DNA from: Treponema parvum
GTDB lineage: Bacteria; Spirochaetota; Spirochaetia; Treponematales; Treponemataceae
Direction of reading: 5' to 3'
NCBI RefSeq assembly: GCF_017893965.1
Contig: NZ_CP054142.1
Location: 2,418,001-2,482,000 of the forward strand
DNA: 64,000 bases
In this document: piece after piece, positions 46,725 to 55,708 of the stretch
Numbering within the stretch: position 1 is the stretch's first letter
Layout of the letters: every line of letters starts with the position of its first letter
The notes under the pieces: model-generated
Seen by the model: only the letters and a program-made list of their open reading frames with translations
Told to the model about the DNA's origin: nothing
The model's database searches: none
Program-made: the position numbers and the translations under genes

Positions 46725-49124
46725 TCATCGTTTCAGCAAAGCTGCAAAAGGATTATATGTAGTGCCGTCGTCGTTTGCGCCGTAATTGCGGCCGTTTGCG
46801 CCCTTTTGCGTATAGCCACCGGCATGTTTTCTTCCTTCGCCGGTCTTTTTATGCTCGCCTTTTTCGGCCGGTGCCGATCCCGACCGCTTTATTACGACCG
46901 CCTTTTTTGCAGAATTGCCTGAATCCTGCTTGGAGGCGCTTCCTATACGGCTTACAGCGTCGCTTTTTAAAGACAGGCTTATTCGGCGGCGCACGGTGTC
47001 CAAAGCTATGATTATAAACTCCTTTACGTCTCCGACTTTTATAACGTCCATGGGATCTTTTACAAAAGTGTCGCTCAATTCGCTTATGTGTATGAGGCCC
47101 GTTTCATGTATGCCTATGTCCACAAAGGCTCCGAAGTCCACCACATTCTTTATCTTTCCGGTAACTTTCATTCCTTCTTTTAAATCCTCAAACGCTACGA
47201 CGCCTTGCTGCATGATAGGCGCGGGATAGCCGTCTCTCGGATCCCGATTGGGTTTTTTAAGCTCTTCGATTATGTCGTTTATAGTCGTGCTTCCCAAAGA
47301 ATATTTTATTTTAAGCTGTCCTATAAAATCGTCGCTTATCTTTTCATTTTTTCTGATAAGCGGCAGCACTTCGCCTGCAACTTCATAGTTTTCAGGGTGC
47401 ACCCACGTATTGTCTAAAGGATTGGAACTTTCCGGTATCTTTAAAAACCCCGCGCACTGTTCAAACGCTTTGGGGCCCAGCCCGCTTACCTTTTTTAAAT
47501 CTTCGCGGCTCGTGATTTTTCCGTTGGAATCTCGGTAGGCAACTATTTTTTTTGCCAATGCGGAATTAATACCCGAAACATACTTAAGCAGTGAAGCGCT
47601 TGCCGTATTTAAGTTTACTCCCACTTGGTTTACCACAGAGCCTACCACCTCATCGAGCATTTCCGAAAGCCGTTTTTGGTTTACATCGTGCTGATAAAGC
47701 CCCACTCCGATGGCCTTAGGGTCGATCTTTACAAGTTCCGCAAGCGGGTCCTGTAAGCGCCTCCCCATACTTATGGCTCCTCTTATAGTCAGATCAAGTT
47801 CGGGAAATTCTTCCCTCGCGATATCGCTCGCACTGTACACCGACGCGCCCGATTCGTCCACTACCGTGTAGCGCACGTCGGGATAATTTTCGCTTATGAC
47901 CTTGGACACTATCGCCTGAACTTCCTGGCTTCCTGTTCCGTTGCCGACAGCCACAACCTGAATGTCGTATTTTTTTATCGCTTCTTTTACGGCATTGTAA
48001 GAACCGTCGGGATCGGCCGCCTGCTTTATAAGAAAATATCCCAAATATTTTCCCGTCTCGTCGAGGGCGGCGCATTTAGTTCCCGTCCTTATTCCAGGAT
48101 CCACACCTAATACCCGGCTTCCCTTAATGGGCTGCGTCATCAAAAGATTTTTAAGGTTTTCACTGAAAATTCCTATGCCGTGCCCGTCCGCTTCGTCGGT
48201 TTCATCGCTTCTTATTTCACGGACTACAGCCGGAGACAAAAGACGCACAAGCCCGTCTTCCATCGCCTCCGCATGATAGCGGTTGTTTATCTTTACCTTG
48301 GATTTAAGCAGCTTAACCGCTTCATCTACGTCAACGTCTATCGTAACTTCAAGTTGGCCTTCACGCTCTCCCCTGTTTATCGCAAGAATGCGATGAGGCT
48401 TAATCTGATTTAGCGGTTCCGAATAATCCCAATACATTTGATAGGTGGAAGCCTTTGCGGCGTTTTCAGCGTCGCCTCCTTCAGGAACGATTCCCTTTGT
48501 AATAATCCTTCCGCTTTTTAAATAAAAAGCATGTACGGCCGCTCTGTTTTCGGTGTCCTGCGAAACGCGCTCCGCTATTATATCCTTTGCGCCGGACAAA
48601 GCGTCCTCCGGCGTCAAAACCGAAAGCTCCGGATTTTCCGTATTTTCTTTAACAAATTCTTCGGCTTTAAGTTCAAGTTCGGCGTCGTCAAGGCTAAGCA
48701 TAGCATCGGCTAAAGGATCCAAACCTTTTTCTATCGCAAGCATTCCGCGCGTTTTTTTCTTTTTTTTGAACGGCGCCCACAGATCTTCAAGTTCCGTAAG
48801 CGTCTTCGCTCCCATAGCCGCCGCATACAAAGATTCCGTGAGTTTCCCTTGAGAAAAAATTCCCTTTACAATCTCAAGCCGCCTTTCTTCAAGATTTTTA
48901 TATGTTTTAAATGAACGGTCGCAGTCTCTCACCTGAACTTCATCAAGGGATCCGTGCTGTTCTTTTCGATAGCGCGAGATGAACGGAATAGTGCATCCTT
49001 CGTTTATAAGACCTATAACTGCGCCCACTTGCCGTACGGTTATGCTAAGCTCTTCGGCAATTTTTTTCATGATTTCAACTTCATTGACAGCCAAAGCGTC
49101 AATCGATTCTTGTGTAAATTCCAT
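46725..49124 (-). CDS. tex: Tex family RNA-binding transcription accessory protein
   Basis: A 799-residue cytoplasmic nucleic-acid-binding protein. Domains in order: N-terminal HTH bundle with FISRYRKEQHGSLDEVQV, a YqgF-like RNase-H fold with VLGVDPGIRTGTKCAALD, a helix-hairpin-helix pair (VGVNLNTASASLLKYVSG, LKKVSGLGPKAFEQCAG), and an S1 RNA-binding domain with GMKVTGKIKNVVDFGAFVDI. A basic, Gly/Lys-rich tail of about 60 residues follows the S1 domain; it is longer than usual. Tex stands alone between nfnA and the CsgG operon. Identification is secure. Confidence 0.95.
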   Translation of the reverse strand: MEFTQESIDALAVNEVEIMKKIAEELSITVRQVGAVIGLINEGCTIPFISRYRKEQHGSLDEVQVRDCDRSFKTYKNLEERRLEIVKGIFSQGKLTESLYAAAMGAKTLTELEDLWAPFKKKKKTRGMLAIEKGLDPLADAMLSLDDAELELKAEEFVKENTENPELSVLTPEDALSGAKDIIAERVSQDTENRAAVHAFYLKSGRIITKGIVPEGGDAENAAKASTYQMYWDYSEPLNQIKPHRILAINRGEREGQLEVTIDVDVDEAVKLLKSKVKINNRYHAEAMEDGLVRLLSPAVVREIRSDETDEADGHGIGIFSENLKNLLMTQPIKGSRVLGVDPGIRTGTKCAALDETGKYLGYFLIKQAADPDGSYNAVKEAIKKYDIQVVAVGNGTGSQEVQAIVSKVISENYPDVRYTVVDESGASVYSASDIAREEFPELDLTIRGAISMGRRLQDPLAELVKIDPKAIGVGLYQHDVNQKRLSEMLDEVVGSVVNQVGVNLNTASASLLKYVSGINSALAKKIVAYRDSNGKITSREDLKKVSGLGPKAFEQCAGFLKIPESSNPLDNTWVHPENYEVAGEVLPLIRKNEKISDDFIGQLKIKYSLGSTTINDIIEELKKPNRDPRDGYPAPIMQQGVVAFEDLKEGMKVTGKIKNVVDFGAFVDIGIHETGLIHISELSDTFVKDPMDVIKVGDVKEFIIIALDTVRRRISLSLKSDAVSRIGSASKQDSGNSAKKAVVIKRSGSAPAEKGEHKKTGEGRKHAGGYTQKGANGRNYGANDDGTTYNPFAALLKR

Positions 49125-49208
49125 AGTGCGTAATTTTACGAAAAATTAAAAAAGCTGTAAAGACTTAAGGTAAAATGAAAAAATCAAATACGCTCCGACA
49201 GCTCGCAT

Positions 49209-49243
49209 CAAAAAAACAGGCCGTCCAAGTTTTGGACGACCTG
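49209..49243 (-). terminator. Rho-independent terminator of the CsgG-DUF799 operon
   Basis: On the minus strand CAGGTCGTCCAA and TTGGACGGCCTG form a stem with one mismatch and a short loop, followed by seven T. It lies 42 bases past the stop of the DUF799 gene. Confidence 0.88.
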
Positions 49244-49285
49244 ATCTTTTAAGAAAATACAAATAATTAAACGTTTATTGGAACG

Positions 49286-49978
49286 CTATTTAGTAGCAGA
49301 AATTCTTATTACTTCGCCCATAGCGCCTTCAGCCTTATCAAGAGTATGTTTTTCACTGTATTTACCTGCAGGCATATCGGAAAGAGCGCTGCTGTTGCAT
49401 CTGCGTGCAACGGAAACATAATCCGTTGCTGCGGTTGAAATGGCATCAGTTGCTAAATTGGCAATAGCGCCTAATAATCCGAATCCGCCGACTTTTGTCT
49501 GAGATCTTGTATCAACAACAATTGTCGCATCGCGATGATATACGGTTTCATTCGTTTTTGTCGATCTGAAGATATACTCAATTTCAACCGTTACGGAAGA
49601 ACCGATCATTGATTTTTCCCATTTTTTAATAACAGTAAAAACCGCTACATCTGCGCCGAAAAGCTTGTTAAATTTGGAAAGATCTGCCTCTAAGAAATTT
49701 TCCGAATCATATGCGCTTTCTTTTTGAAGCGTTTCAAGTGCAAGATAAGGAGGAAGAACATAATAACCCGCTTCCGCTACAGGTACGTTCATTGTTGTGT
49801 AGAAATAATCCTTTGCATCTACATTTGTACTATTATTAATCGGGGGCATAATAATAAATACAAGAGGATCTTCTTCATACATTTTTCCAAAAGATGCTAA
49901 CTTTGTAGAAGTCGCACAAGAAGCAAGCATTAAAAGTGACGTTACCGTCAATACGATAAAACTAAATTTTGCTTTCAT
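49286..49978 (-). CDS. DUF799 (GNA1162-like) lipoprotein
   Basis: A 230-residue lipoprotein with a lipobox LASC (LLMLASCATS). The DUF799 domain has PLVFIIMPPINNSTNVDAKD near residue 38, then VPVAEAGYYVLPPYLALETL and LFGADVAVFTVIKKWEKS. It is related to Neisseria GNA1162, a TolB-like fold near the outer membrane. It is the last gene of the four-gene operon; its start overlaps the DUF4810 gene stop by four bases. Function in the family is unproven; the CsgG partner suggests an outer-membrane assembly. Confidence 0.9.
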   Translation of the reverse strand: MKAKFSFIVLTVTSLLMLASCATSTKLASFGKMYEEDPLVFIIMPPINNSTNVDAKDYFYTTMNVPVAEAGYYVLPPYLALETLQKESAYDSENFLEADLSKFNKLFGADVAVFTVIKKWEKSMIGSSVTVEIEYIFRSTKTNETVYHRDATIVVDTRSQTKVGGFGLLGAIANLATDAISTAATDYVSVARRCNSSALSDMPAGKYSEKHTLDKAEGAMGEVIRISATK

Positions 49979-50343
49979 TTTTTCCCAAGCCTCTTAATAA
50001 TCTGTGATACAAACACTTCCGATTCCGGATATAACTCAACTTCTTTTTTGAGCATTTCCGTTCCTTCTTTAGTTTTACCCGATCTGATCAACAAATAACC
50101 GTAATCTGCATAAATTCCGGGTGGAACGGCGGCACGAGAAGCATTCTGCTTTGAGATAATCTTTTCATACGTTTCAATAAGAGTTTTTACGGATTTTTCA
50201 TCAGCATTTTTTAAGTAATGATATGAATCTTCCTGATAATCATACCAATCATACAACGGCTTATTACTGGCGCAAGAAATACTAGTAATAACCAACAGGA
50301 TAGGCAGCAGTAATACAGCCTTTCTGTAATAATTTTTTTTCAT
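49975..50343 (-). CDS. DUF4810 lipoprotein
   Basis: A 122-residue lipoprotein: signal peptide AVLLLPILLVITSISC with Cys as lipobox, followed by the family segment YDWYDYQEDSYHYLKNADEK. The rest is helical (ETYEKIISK, LIRSGKTKEGTEMLKKE), like a single tetratricopeptide repeat. DUF4810 genes are typically found between csgG-like and DUF799 genes, as here. Both neighbours overlap it by four bases, so the operon is tightly coupled. Confidence 0.88.
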   Translation of the reverse strand: MKKNYYRKAVLLLPILLVITSISCASNKPLYDWYDYQEDSYHYLKNADEKSVKTLIETYEKIISKQNASRAAVPPGIYADYGYLLIRSGKTKEGTEMLKKEVELYPESEVFVSQIIKRLGKK

Positions 50344-50681
50344 GGTACCTCCACTATTCTTATTTCCTGAGATGAAACGAATATATCTTTAACTAAAAGT
50401 TTTTCACCTTTTGAATTCAATATTTCCAGACTATGTTTTCCAGGAAGGATAGCATAGGTTTTGTCATTTTTTGTTTTTCTCTGATTAATATCATTAACGC
50501 CGGCTGTTATAGTAATGGATTTGTCTATAACAACAGTCACAACCCCATGTTTGGTTGCACTGACAAATTGAACAAAAGCCTCGTTAGGTCTGTCTGCCGA
50601 AAAGGATTGCGCGCTTCTGCAACCGGAAAAACCGATCAAAAAGCTGAATAAAGCTATTGCAAAGATACTGATTTTTTTCAT
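50340..50681 (-). CDS. Small lipoprotein of unknown function in the CsgG operon
   Basis: A 113-residue lipoprotein (FLIGFSGCRSAQ, lipobox FSGC). The mature part is beta-rich (VTVVIDKSITITAGVND, KTYAILPGKHSLEILN), resembling a PEGA-type or small immunoglobulin-like surface domain that ends in IRIVEVP. It starts four bases before the csgG-like gene ends and its own end overlaps the DUF4810 gene by four bases. The known three-gene set lacks such a gene, so it looks like a lineage-specific fourth part. Confidence 0.75.
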   Translation of the reverse strand: MKKISIFAIALFSFLIGFSGCRSAQSFSADRPNEAFVQFVSATKHGVVTVVIDKSITITAGVNDINQRKTKNDKTYAILPGKHSLEILNSKGEKLLVKDIFVSSQEIRIVEVP

Positions 50682-51634
50682 TTGTCTTCTTCCCTTATTT
50701 CATATTGATTTAATTTGGAAGTATCAATTTTTACATTTTCAAGTTCGACAAATGAATATTCATTTGTCGCCGTAGAGCCTTGTGTTGAAAGAACTTTAAC
50801 GGCCCCTATTTTTTTTCCGGGAAGTTCAATAAGCATACCTGTCTGGGGGTTCTTTACACTTTTGCCTTTTTCATAAACGGCATAAATATCGCCGGTCTTT
50901 ATTCCCTGTGATTTTCCACCGGAAATAATCACTGCATTGTCGTCAGCTGAAAGAAAATATGACTTCCAAGGACGATCCATACAATTGTTGATTACGTTTT
51001 CTACCAGTTTGGAAATAGCCGCGCTGATTGCCTTATCGCTCAAAGTCGCATCAAAGCCCGCAGAAGCGCCGAAACCTAAAACGGTAGAAGCTTCCGTTTC
51101 CGCTTCGCCTTTCCCTTCTTCCGAATAAATTATTTCTCCGGTTGAAACATCTATAAGACGAAGACTTACTCCTGCTTCAACAATTTGCCTTTTTGTCCGT
51201 GAAAAAACATTTCTTTCACCTATATTCTTGCGTCCGTATTCCGTAATGGATCCGACGATAAGATAATCGGCTCCGATTTTTTGAAACTTGCTTTTATCCT
51301 CTTCAATGTTAATTTCGCTGAGAATCTTGTCCATATCGGAACGTTCAAGCAAAATAAATTTTCCCGAAGCTGCAAGTTTTGTAGAAAGGATATCTACCGC
51401 TTGTTTACCGAGAGGATCGTTTTCTTTGTCATAAAAAGCGCCTTTTGCATATTCCGTTTCATTTGAAAAACGCGCGATAGCTACTTTTCGTTTTAAACCT
51501 TGATACCTCTCCGATTGCCCTGCAGCTTTAGAATTTAAAGCGGACCTATCCGCCTCTATATCCGGTTTTACAGAAGTACAACCGATTAAACATGAAATAC
51601 AAAAAGAGATGAAAATAAAATAGACTTTTCTCAT
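50678..51634 (-). CDS. CsgG/HfaB family lipoprotein
   Basis: A 318-residue lipoprotein (CISCLIGCTSVKPD, lipobox LIGC) of the family that forms the curli secretion pore in E. coli and anchors the holdfast in Caulobacter. KRKVAIARFSNETEYAKGAF, LAASGKFILLERSDMDKIL and QKIGADYLIVGSITEYG are the core blocks; a C-terminal extension (about 225-318) carries an FlgT-like fold with GGKSQGIKTGDIYAVYE. First gene of the operon, 24 bases from its promoter. A pore function is not proven; no curli-like subunit is encoded nearby. Confidence 0.9.
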   Translation of the reverse strand: MRKVYFIFISFCISCLIGCTSVKPDIEADRSALNSKAAGQSERYQGLKRKVAIARFSNETEYAKGAFYDKENDPLGKQAVDILSTKLAASGKFILLERSDMDKILSEINIEEDKSKFQKIGADYLIVGSITEYGRKNIGERNVFSRTKRQIVEAGVSLRLIDVSTGEIIYSEEGKGEAETEASTVLGFGASAGFDATLSDKAISAAISKLVENVINNCMDRPWKSYFLSADDNAVIISGGKSQGIKTGDIYAVYEKGKSVKNPQTGMLIELPGKKIGAVKVLSTQGSTATNEYSFVELENVKIDTSKLNQYEIREEDK

Positions 51635-51657
51635 TTTCAGCTAATCCTCACAGTGAG

Positions 51658-51686
51658 ATCTTAGTAGTTCATTTTCAGTCTGTCAA
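51658..51686 (-). promoter_or_regulatory. Promoter of the CsgG operon
   Basis: On the minus strand TTGACA (51686-51681), a 17-base spacer and TAAGAT (51663-51658), 24 bases before the csgG-like start, which lacks a strong ribosome site. Confidence 0.75.
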
Positions 51687-51765
51687 TAGACGATTTAACT
51701 TCGGCCTATATGGCGATAGCATGCAAAAAACCTCCGGCACGGTAAAATATTCATTGCACAAGTAA

Positions 51766-52782
51766 ATGTTTCATAATATTATTGGAATTACCATAATAGA
51801 AAATAAAAAAGCCTCTATAGGCGTCGTCGGTCTTACCGTCATGGGCGAAAATCTTGTGTTGAACATGGAGAGGAACGGTTTCACAGTTGCGGTTTTTAAC
51901 AGAACCGTTTCGAGCGTAGATAATTTTGCGCAAGGCAGGGAAAAAAACAAAAATATCATTCCCGCACACAGCCTTGAAGAATTCGTGGCTTACATAGAGC
52001 GTCCGCGATGCGTAATGCTTATGATAAAAGCCGGATCCGCCGTAGACAGCATGATAAACGCTCTTGAAGCTGGCGTTCCTCTTACGCTTGTAACGGAATC
52101 GGTGTTCGCCAGATGCTTAAGCGCAGATAAAGAAAAAAGAGAAGAATGCGAAAAGATTTTCTCTTCAAATATTGGCGCCGGCCAAACGGCTCTAGAAAAG
52201 GCAGGATCGGCTTTTGCGGTACAGGAGGTCGCAAAGCAGGCAGTCGATAAAACGGCGGGCAACGACGGCTTCAATGCCGCCGCGATCAAAAAACTGCACG
52301 ACGCGCTTTATGCCGCAAAGATAATATCCTACGCTCAAGGGTTTGAACTAATGCAAAAAGCCGGCGTACAATACGATTGGCAGCTGGACTTAGGCAACAT
52401 AGCCATGCTCTGGAGAGGAGGCTGCATAATTCGCTCCGTCTTTTTACAAAAGATAAAAGACGCTTATGAAAGAAAAGAGGATCTTAAAAACCTCGTCATG
52501 GATCCGTATTTCAGTGATATTTTAAACAAAGCCCACATGTCTTTAAGAGAAACGGTTTCTTCCGCGGCGATGAGCGGAATCCCCGTTCCGTCATTGTCGG
52601 CAGCTCTTTCCTGGTTCGACGGGATACGCTGTAACGACCTTCCCGCAAACCTCTTGCAAGCGCAGCGGGATTACTTCGGCGCCCACACATACGAGCGCAA
52701 GGATAAAAAAAGAGGAGAATTTTTTCATACCGACTGGACGGGACACGGCGGCAACACTTCTTCCACGACGTACAATATATGA
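51766..52782 (+). pseudogene. gnd: 6-Phosphogluconate dehydrogenase with the catalytic core deleted in frame
   Basis: The N-terminal NADP-binding domain is present (IGVVGLTVMGENLVLNMERN, NRTVSSVDNF, CVMLMIKAGSAVDSMINAL), but at about residue 100 (base 52066) the sequence jumps to VPLTLVTESVFARC, which in full-length enzymes (about 470-485 residues) lies some 195 residues further on. The lost part includes the GGN and SGGEEGA motifs and the catalytic Lys and Glu. The rest is intact through AQRDYFGAHTY and FHTDWTG. The deletion keeps the frame and the ORF is open, so a 338-residue protein could be made, but it could not be a normal dehydrogenase. ATGA joins it to the kinase pseudogene. Confidence 0.88.
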
Positions 52783-53487
52783 AGCTGCTTATTCTTGAAA
52801 CGAGCACTACGTCCGCCAAAGCCATGCTTTTTGACAGCGAAACCGCGGAGCAAAAGATCGTTTCAAGACCGTACGGGTTCGCGCAAAACTCAACGCCGTT
52901 CCGGGATTTGCAAAAAACTATTATAAAACCACCGGCTGCCTTGTAAATTCCTCTTATCCTTATTTTAAGCTCATGAAAAAAAAGGAAGGGGCCGCCTTGC
53001 TCGGTCAAAAAGAAGGAATTCCTGTCGTTCCGGCATATCCTGACGGTGCCCTGAATCAGATAGGATCGGGAGCTCTCGAACAGGGAATCATGAGTTTTTC
53101 AGTAGGAACAAGCACGGCCATCCGCATAACCGCGCAAAAAAACTTCTTCCGGCGGCTCCAAGCCTCTGGAGCTAATTTGTGCTTTCGTCTCACCTCTTGG
53201 GAGGCGCAACGTCGGGAGCGTGTAACTGCCAGGACTGGTTTAAACAAAAATTCTTTCCGGAAGGAACGACATATAAAGAAATAGAAAGCCGCCTGTCGCA
53301 TACGCGGGACACGCCCGTTTTTCTGCCGTTTCTGTTCGGCGAAAGATGCCCCGGCTGGAACGAAAAACGGACGGGCGGATTTTTATGCGTGAGGCCGGAG
53401 CTCGGCAAAACGGTAGAGCCGAATATGGAAGTCCACAAAACGTATATTAAGAAATTCCAAAAATATCTTGAGCTTTATAAAAAGTAA
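52779..53487 (+). pseudogene. FGGY-family sugar kinase remnant (gluconokinase-like)
   Basis: Pieces of a FGGY kinase in changing frames. Frame one opens KLLILETSTTSAKAMLFDSE (phosphate-binding loop) and stops at TAA 52944. Frame two (about 52910-53160) has TTGCLVNSSYPYFKLM and IPVVPAYPDGALNQIGSGA, then FSVGTSTAIRIT. Frame three (from about 53130) has a TAA at 53173 where a Tyr is usual, and then LSSHLLGGATSGACNCQDWF, FLPFLFGERCPGWNE and a normal end KTYIKKFQKYLELYKK. About half of a normal 490-510-residue kinase is missing in at least three internal deletions. It was translationally coupled to gnd. Confidence 0.88.
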
Positions 53488-53532
53488 ATTCTTTAGGCCG
53501 AATTCTGTAAGCATAACGCTGCCGAAATCTTA

Positions 53533-53604
53533 CCGCTCGCAGTTCGCTGCGCTCACCTCACACAGTTCGCTCACGCTCAGCGTCCTCGCTGCGCTCACTG
53601 TGAT
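53533..53604. repeat. GC-rich repeat cluster with 31-base repeat, copy 2
   Basis: The second copy of the 31-base repeat is at 53565-53595, inside a larger imperfect palindrome from CACAG (53561) to CTGTG (53598-53602). A related TTCGCTGCGCTCAC word precedes it at 53543. It lies between the kinase remnant and the end of pheS. Confidence 0.75.
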
Positions 53605-53624
53605 TTAAGCGAAATTTTAACCGA

Positions 53625-55181
53625 TTAAAATTTGGCCTTGCGCAGCCGGACTCTCTCGATATCTTCACAAAAAAGCTCTCTGAGGTCGTTAAGCCCCAAG
53701 GCCATAAGAGCCATGCGGTCGATTCCTATTCCCCATGCGAGGACGGGCACGTTCACTCCCATAGACCTTGTAACCTCCGGCCTAAAAATCCCCGAACCGC
53801 CGAGTTCGAACCAGCCCAAGACAGGATGTTTTATGTGCACTTCCACCGACGGTTCCGTAAACGGAAAATAGCCGGGAACGTATTTTACTTCCGTAGCGCC
53901 TGCGATCTCTTTGGCAAATATTTCAAGAAACCCTAAAAGCGTCTTTAAATTTACCTGTTCCCCTAAAACTATTCCTTCGGTCTGATAAAAATCGCTTAAA
54001 TGAGTGGCGTCGACTTTGTCGTAGCGGAAACAGCGCACGATACCGAAATATCTTCCGGGAATTTCAGCCTTGTGAAGCTGGTGAGCCGACAAGACGGTTC
54101 CCTGACTGCGCAGTATGAGGCGTTTTGTAAAATCACGGTCGAATTCGTAATTCCAGCCCCGGCTTCCCGTGTTTCCTCCGTTTTTATGAACGTTTGCGAC
54201 ATTCGTCAAATACGGTTCTTCTATGGATTTTGCGTGCGTAGGAACCTTAAGCCGATATACGTCGTGTATGTCGCGGGCGGCATGAAACTGGGGCATAAAA
54301 AGAGCGTCTCCGTTCCAGAATTCCGTCTCTACAAGAGGACCGTCAAATTCTTGAAACCCTAAAGAAGCAAGCTTGTCTTTTACCGACTCAAGAAAGGAAA
54401 CATAAGGATTTACTCTGCCCGGAACTACGCGCGCCGGAGGAATCGAAATATTGTACCCGCGGAACGAAGCATTTTTCCATTCCCCGCTTTCAAGCATTTT
54501 GGGAGTAAGCTCTCCGATTTCATTGCCGGTAACGCCGGAACTTTTAAGAGCGGCGGCAACTTCTTTATAATTGCCCGAAAGTCTGTAAACAACCGTCTCG
54601 CGCTCGATTATCTTAAACGGACTGTCCGCCGCGCCGCGTTTTTTAGCAAGGTCTTGAATGGTTTTTGCTTCTTCTTTGGAAAGCTCCTCCAGATCAAGAC
54701 AGCCCGAGTTTGCTCCTTCGGCCTTTTTTAAAAGACCTGAAATCGTCGCAAAACGATCGGGAAGTTCTTTTCCCGTGTATATGGCTTTCTTTTCTTCATT
54801 CATTTTAAGGACGCCTTCTTTTGAAAGCTGCCCGAAGGCGCTTCCCACGTCCTTATTTTCTATCTTCAATGCCGAAGAAATTTCAGGCAAAGACTTATCT
54901 CCGTTCTCTTTTAAAAAAGAAACAACCCTTTGTTCGACGGTTCCTTCTTTGGCAAAAGTGCGTCCGAGATCCGTTATTTCATAGTATGTATGAGGAATTT
55001 TTTTTGTTACCTCTACGAGTCCCTTGCCGCCGAGCCAAGAAAAGGCTTGATTGGCATGCCCTTCTTTATAAGAAAGTTCGTTCTTTAATTTTTCGGCCGT
55101 CAGATCGTCTTTGTCCGAATACGCCAGAAGAACTTTTATTTCAAGCGGGTGCAGGTTTTTTATTATTGTCGCTATATCCAT
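53625..55181 (-). CDS. pheS: Phenylalanyl-tRNA synthetase alpha chain, archaeal/eukaryotic type
   Basis: Charges tRNA-Phe together with PheT. At 518 residues it has the long archaeal-like form rather than the usual bacterial one (about 330). The N terminus holds winged-helix domains (about 1-135), as in archaea and the eukaryotic cytosolic enzyme; the class II catalytic domain follows with HAARDIHDVYRL, RSQGTVLSAHQLHKAE, FRYDKVDATHLSDFYQTEG and the motif 3 MGVNVPVLAWGIGIDRMAL. Spirochetes are known to carry this type. No pheT follows; it must be elsewhere. Confidence 0.94.
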   Translation of the reverse strand: MDIATIIKNLHPLEIKVLLAYSDKDDLTAEKLKNELSYKEGHANQAFSWLGGKGLVEVTKKIPHTYYEITDLGRTFAKEGTVEQRVVSFLKENGDKSLPEISSALKIENKDVGSAFGQLSKEGVLKMNEEKKAIYTGKELPDRFATISGLLKKAEGANSGCLDLEELSKEEAKTIQDLAKKRGAADSPFKIIERETVVYRLSGNYKEVAAALKSSGVTGNEIGELTPKMLESGEWKNASFRGYNISIPPARVVPGRVNPYVSFLESVKDKLASLGFQEFDGPLVETEFWNGDALFMPQFHAARDIHDVYRLKVPTHAKSIEEPYLTNVANVHKNGGNTGSRGWNYEFDRDFTKRLILRSQGTVLSAHQLHKAEIPGRYFGIVRCFRYDKVDATHLSDFYQTEGIVLGEQVNLKTLLGFLEIFAKEIAGATEVKYVPGYFPFTEPSVEVHIKHPVLGWFELGGSGIFRPEVTRSMGVNVPVLAWGIGIDRMALMALGLNDLRELFCEDIERVRLRKAKF

Positions 55182-55199
55182 TTTTTGATCAAAAAAGCC

Positions 55200-55595
55200 T
55201 TACCGATTGAATTTTACATATGACGAATACTGCGCCATCTTCATCTTTGTTCGCGGATCGGTATAGTAGCGCGTTCTATCCTTTGCCAAATACGTATAGC
55301 TGTAATACTGGTTTTCAACCTGAAAATCCTTAAGACAGGCAAGAAGAGAAACCATTGCGCTGCCTTGATCAAACTGCACGTCCAAGCAGGAATAATAGAT
55401 CCTTACCTCGTCCGCAATGCGTATGTATTCTATTTTTACGGAAGCGGACCTTACATCCGAATGAATGTTTTTTGGCGTAATCACTTCTATGGTCGTATCT
55501 GCGGCTTTCGTTTCAGGAACATCGTTTTGTTCTTGCGCAAAAGATGCACATAACACAAATAAAAAAGATACCAATATCAAAGCTGCTTTTTTCAT
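55200..55595 (-). CDS. Small exported protein of unknown function
   Basis: A 131-residue protein with a clear signal peptide (KKAALILVSFLFVLCASFAQ). The start is set at ATG 55595 behind ACAGGAG; an in-frame ATG at 55610 would extend into that site. The mature part alternates beta strands (VRSASVKIEYIRIADEVRIY) and a helix (GSAMVSLLACLKDFQVENQY) and ends with aromatic residues and Lys/Arg. No family is recognised. It lies 18 bases before pheS on the same strand and may share its transcript. Confidence 0.65.
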   Translation of the reverse strand: MKKAALILVSFLFVLCASFAQEQNDVPETKAADTTIEVITPKNIHSDVRSASVKIEYIRIADEVRIYYSCLDVQFDQGSAMVSLLACLKDFQVENQYYSYTYLAKDRTRYYTDPRTKMKMAQYSSYVKFNR

Positions 55596-55708
55596 ATAAA
55601 CTCCTGTCAAGTTATAAATGCAAGGAAAATCTCAGGGCACGCGCGCGATCCTGGGATCCGGGCGCATAGCTCGTTTTCCAATAAACCGGAATTTCAGGCA
55701 AGGGTTTG

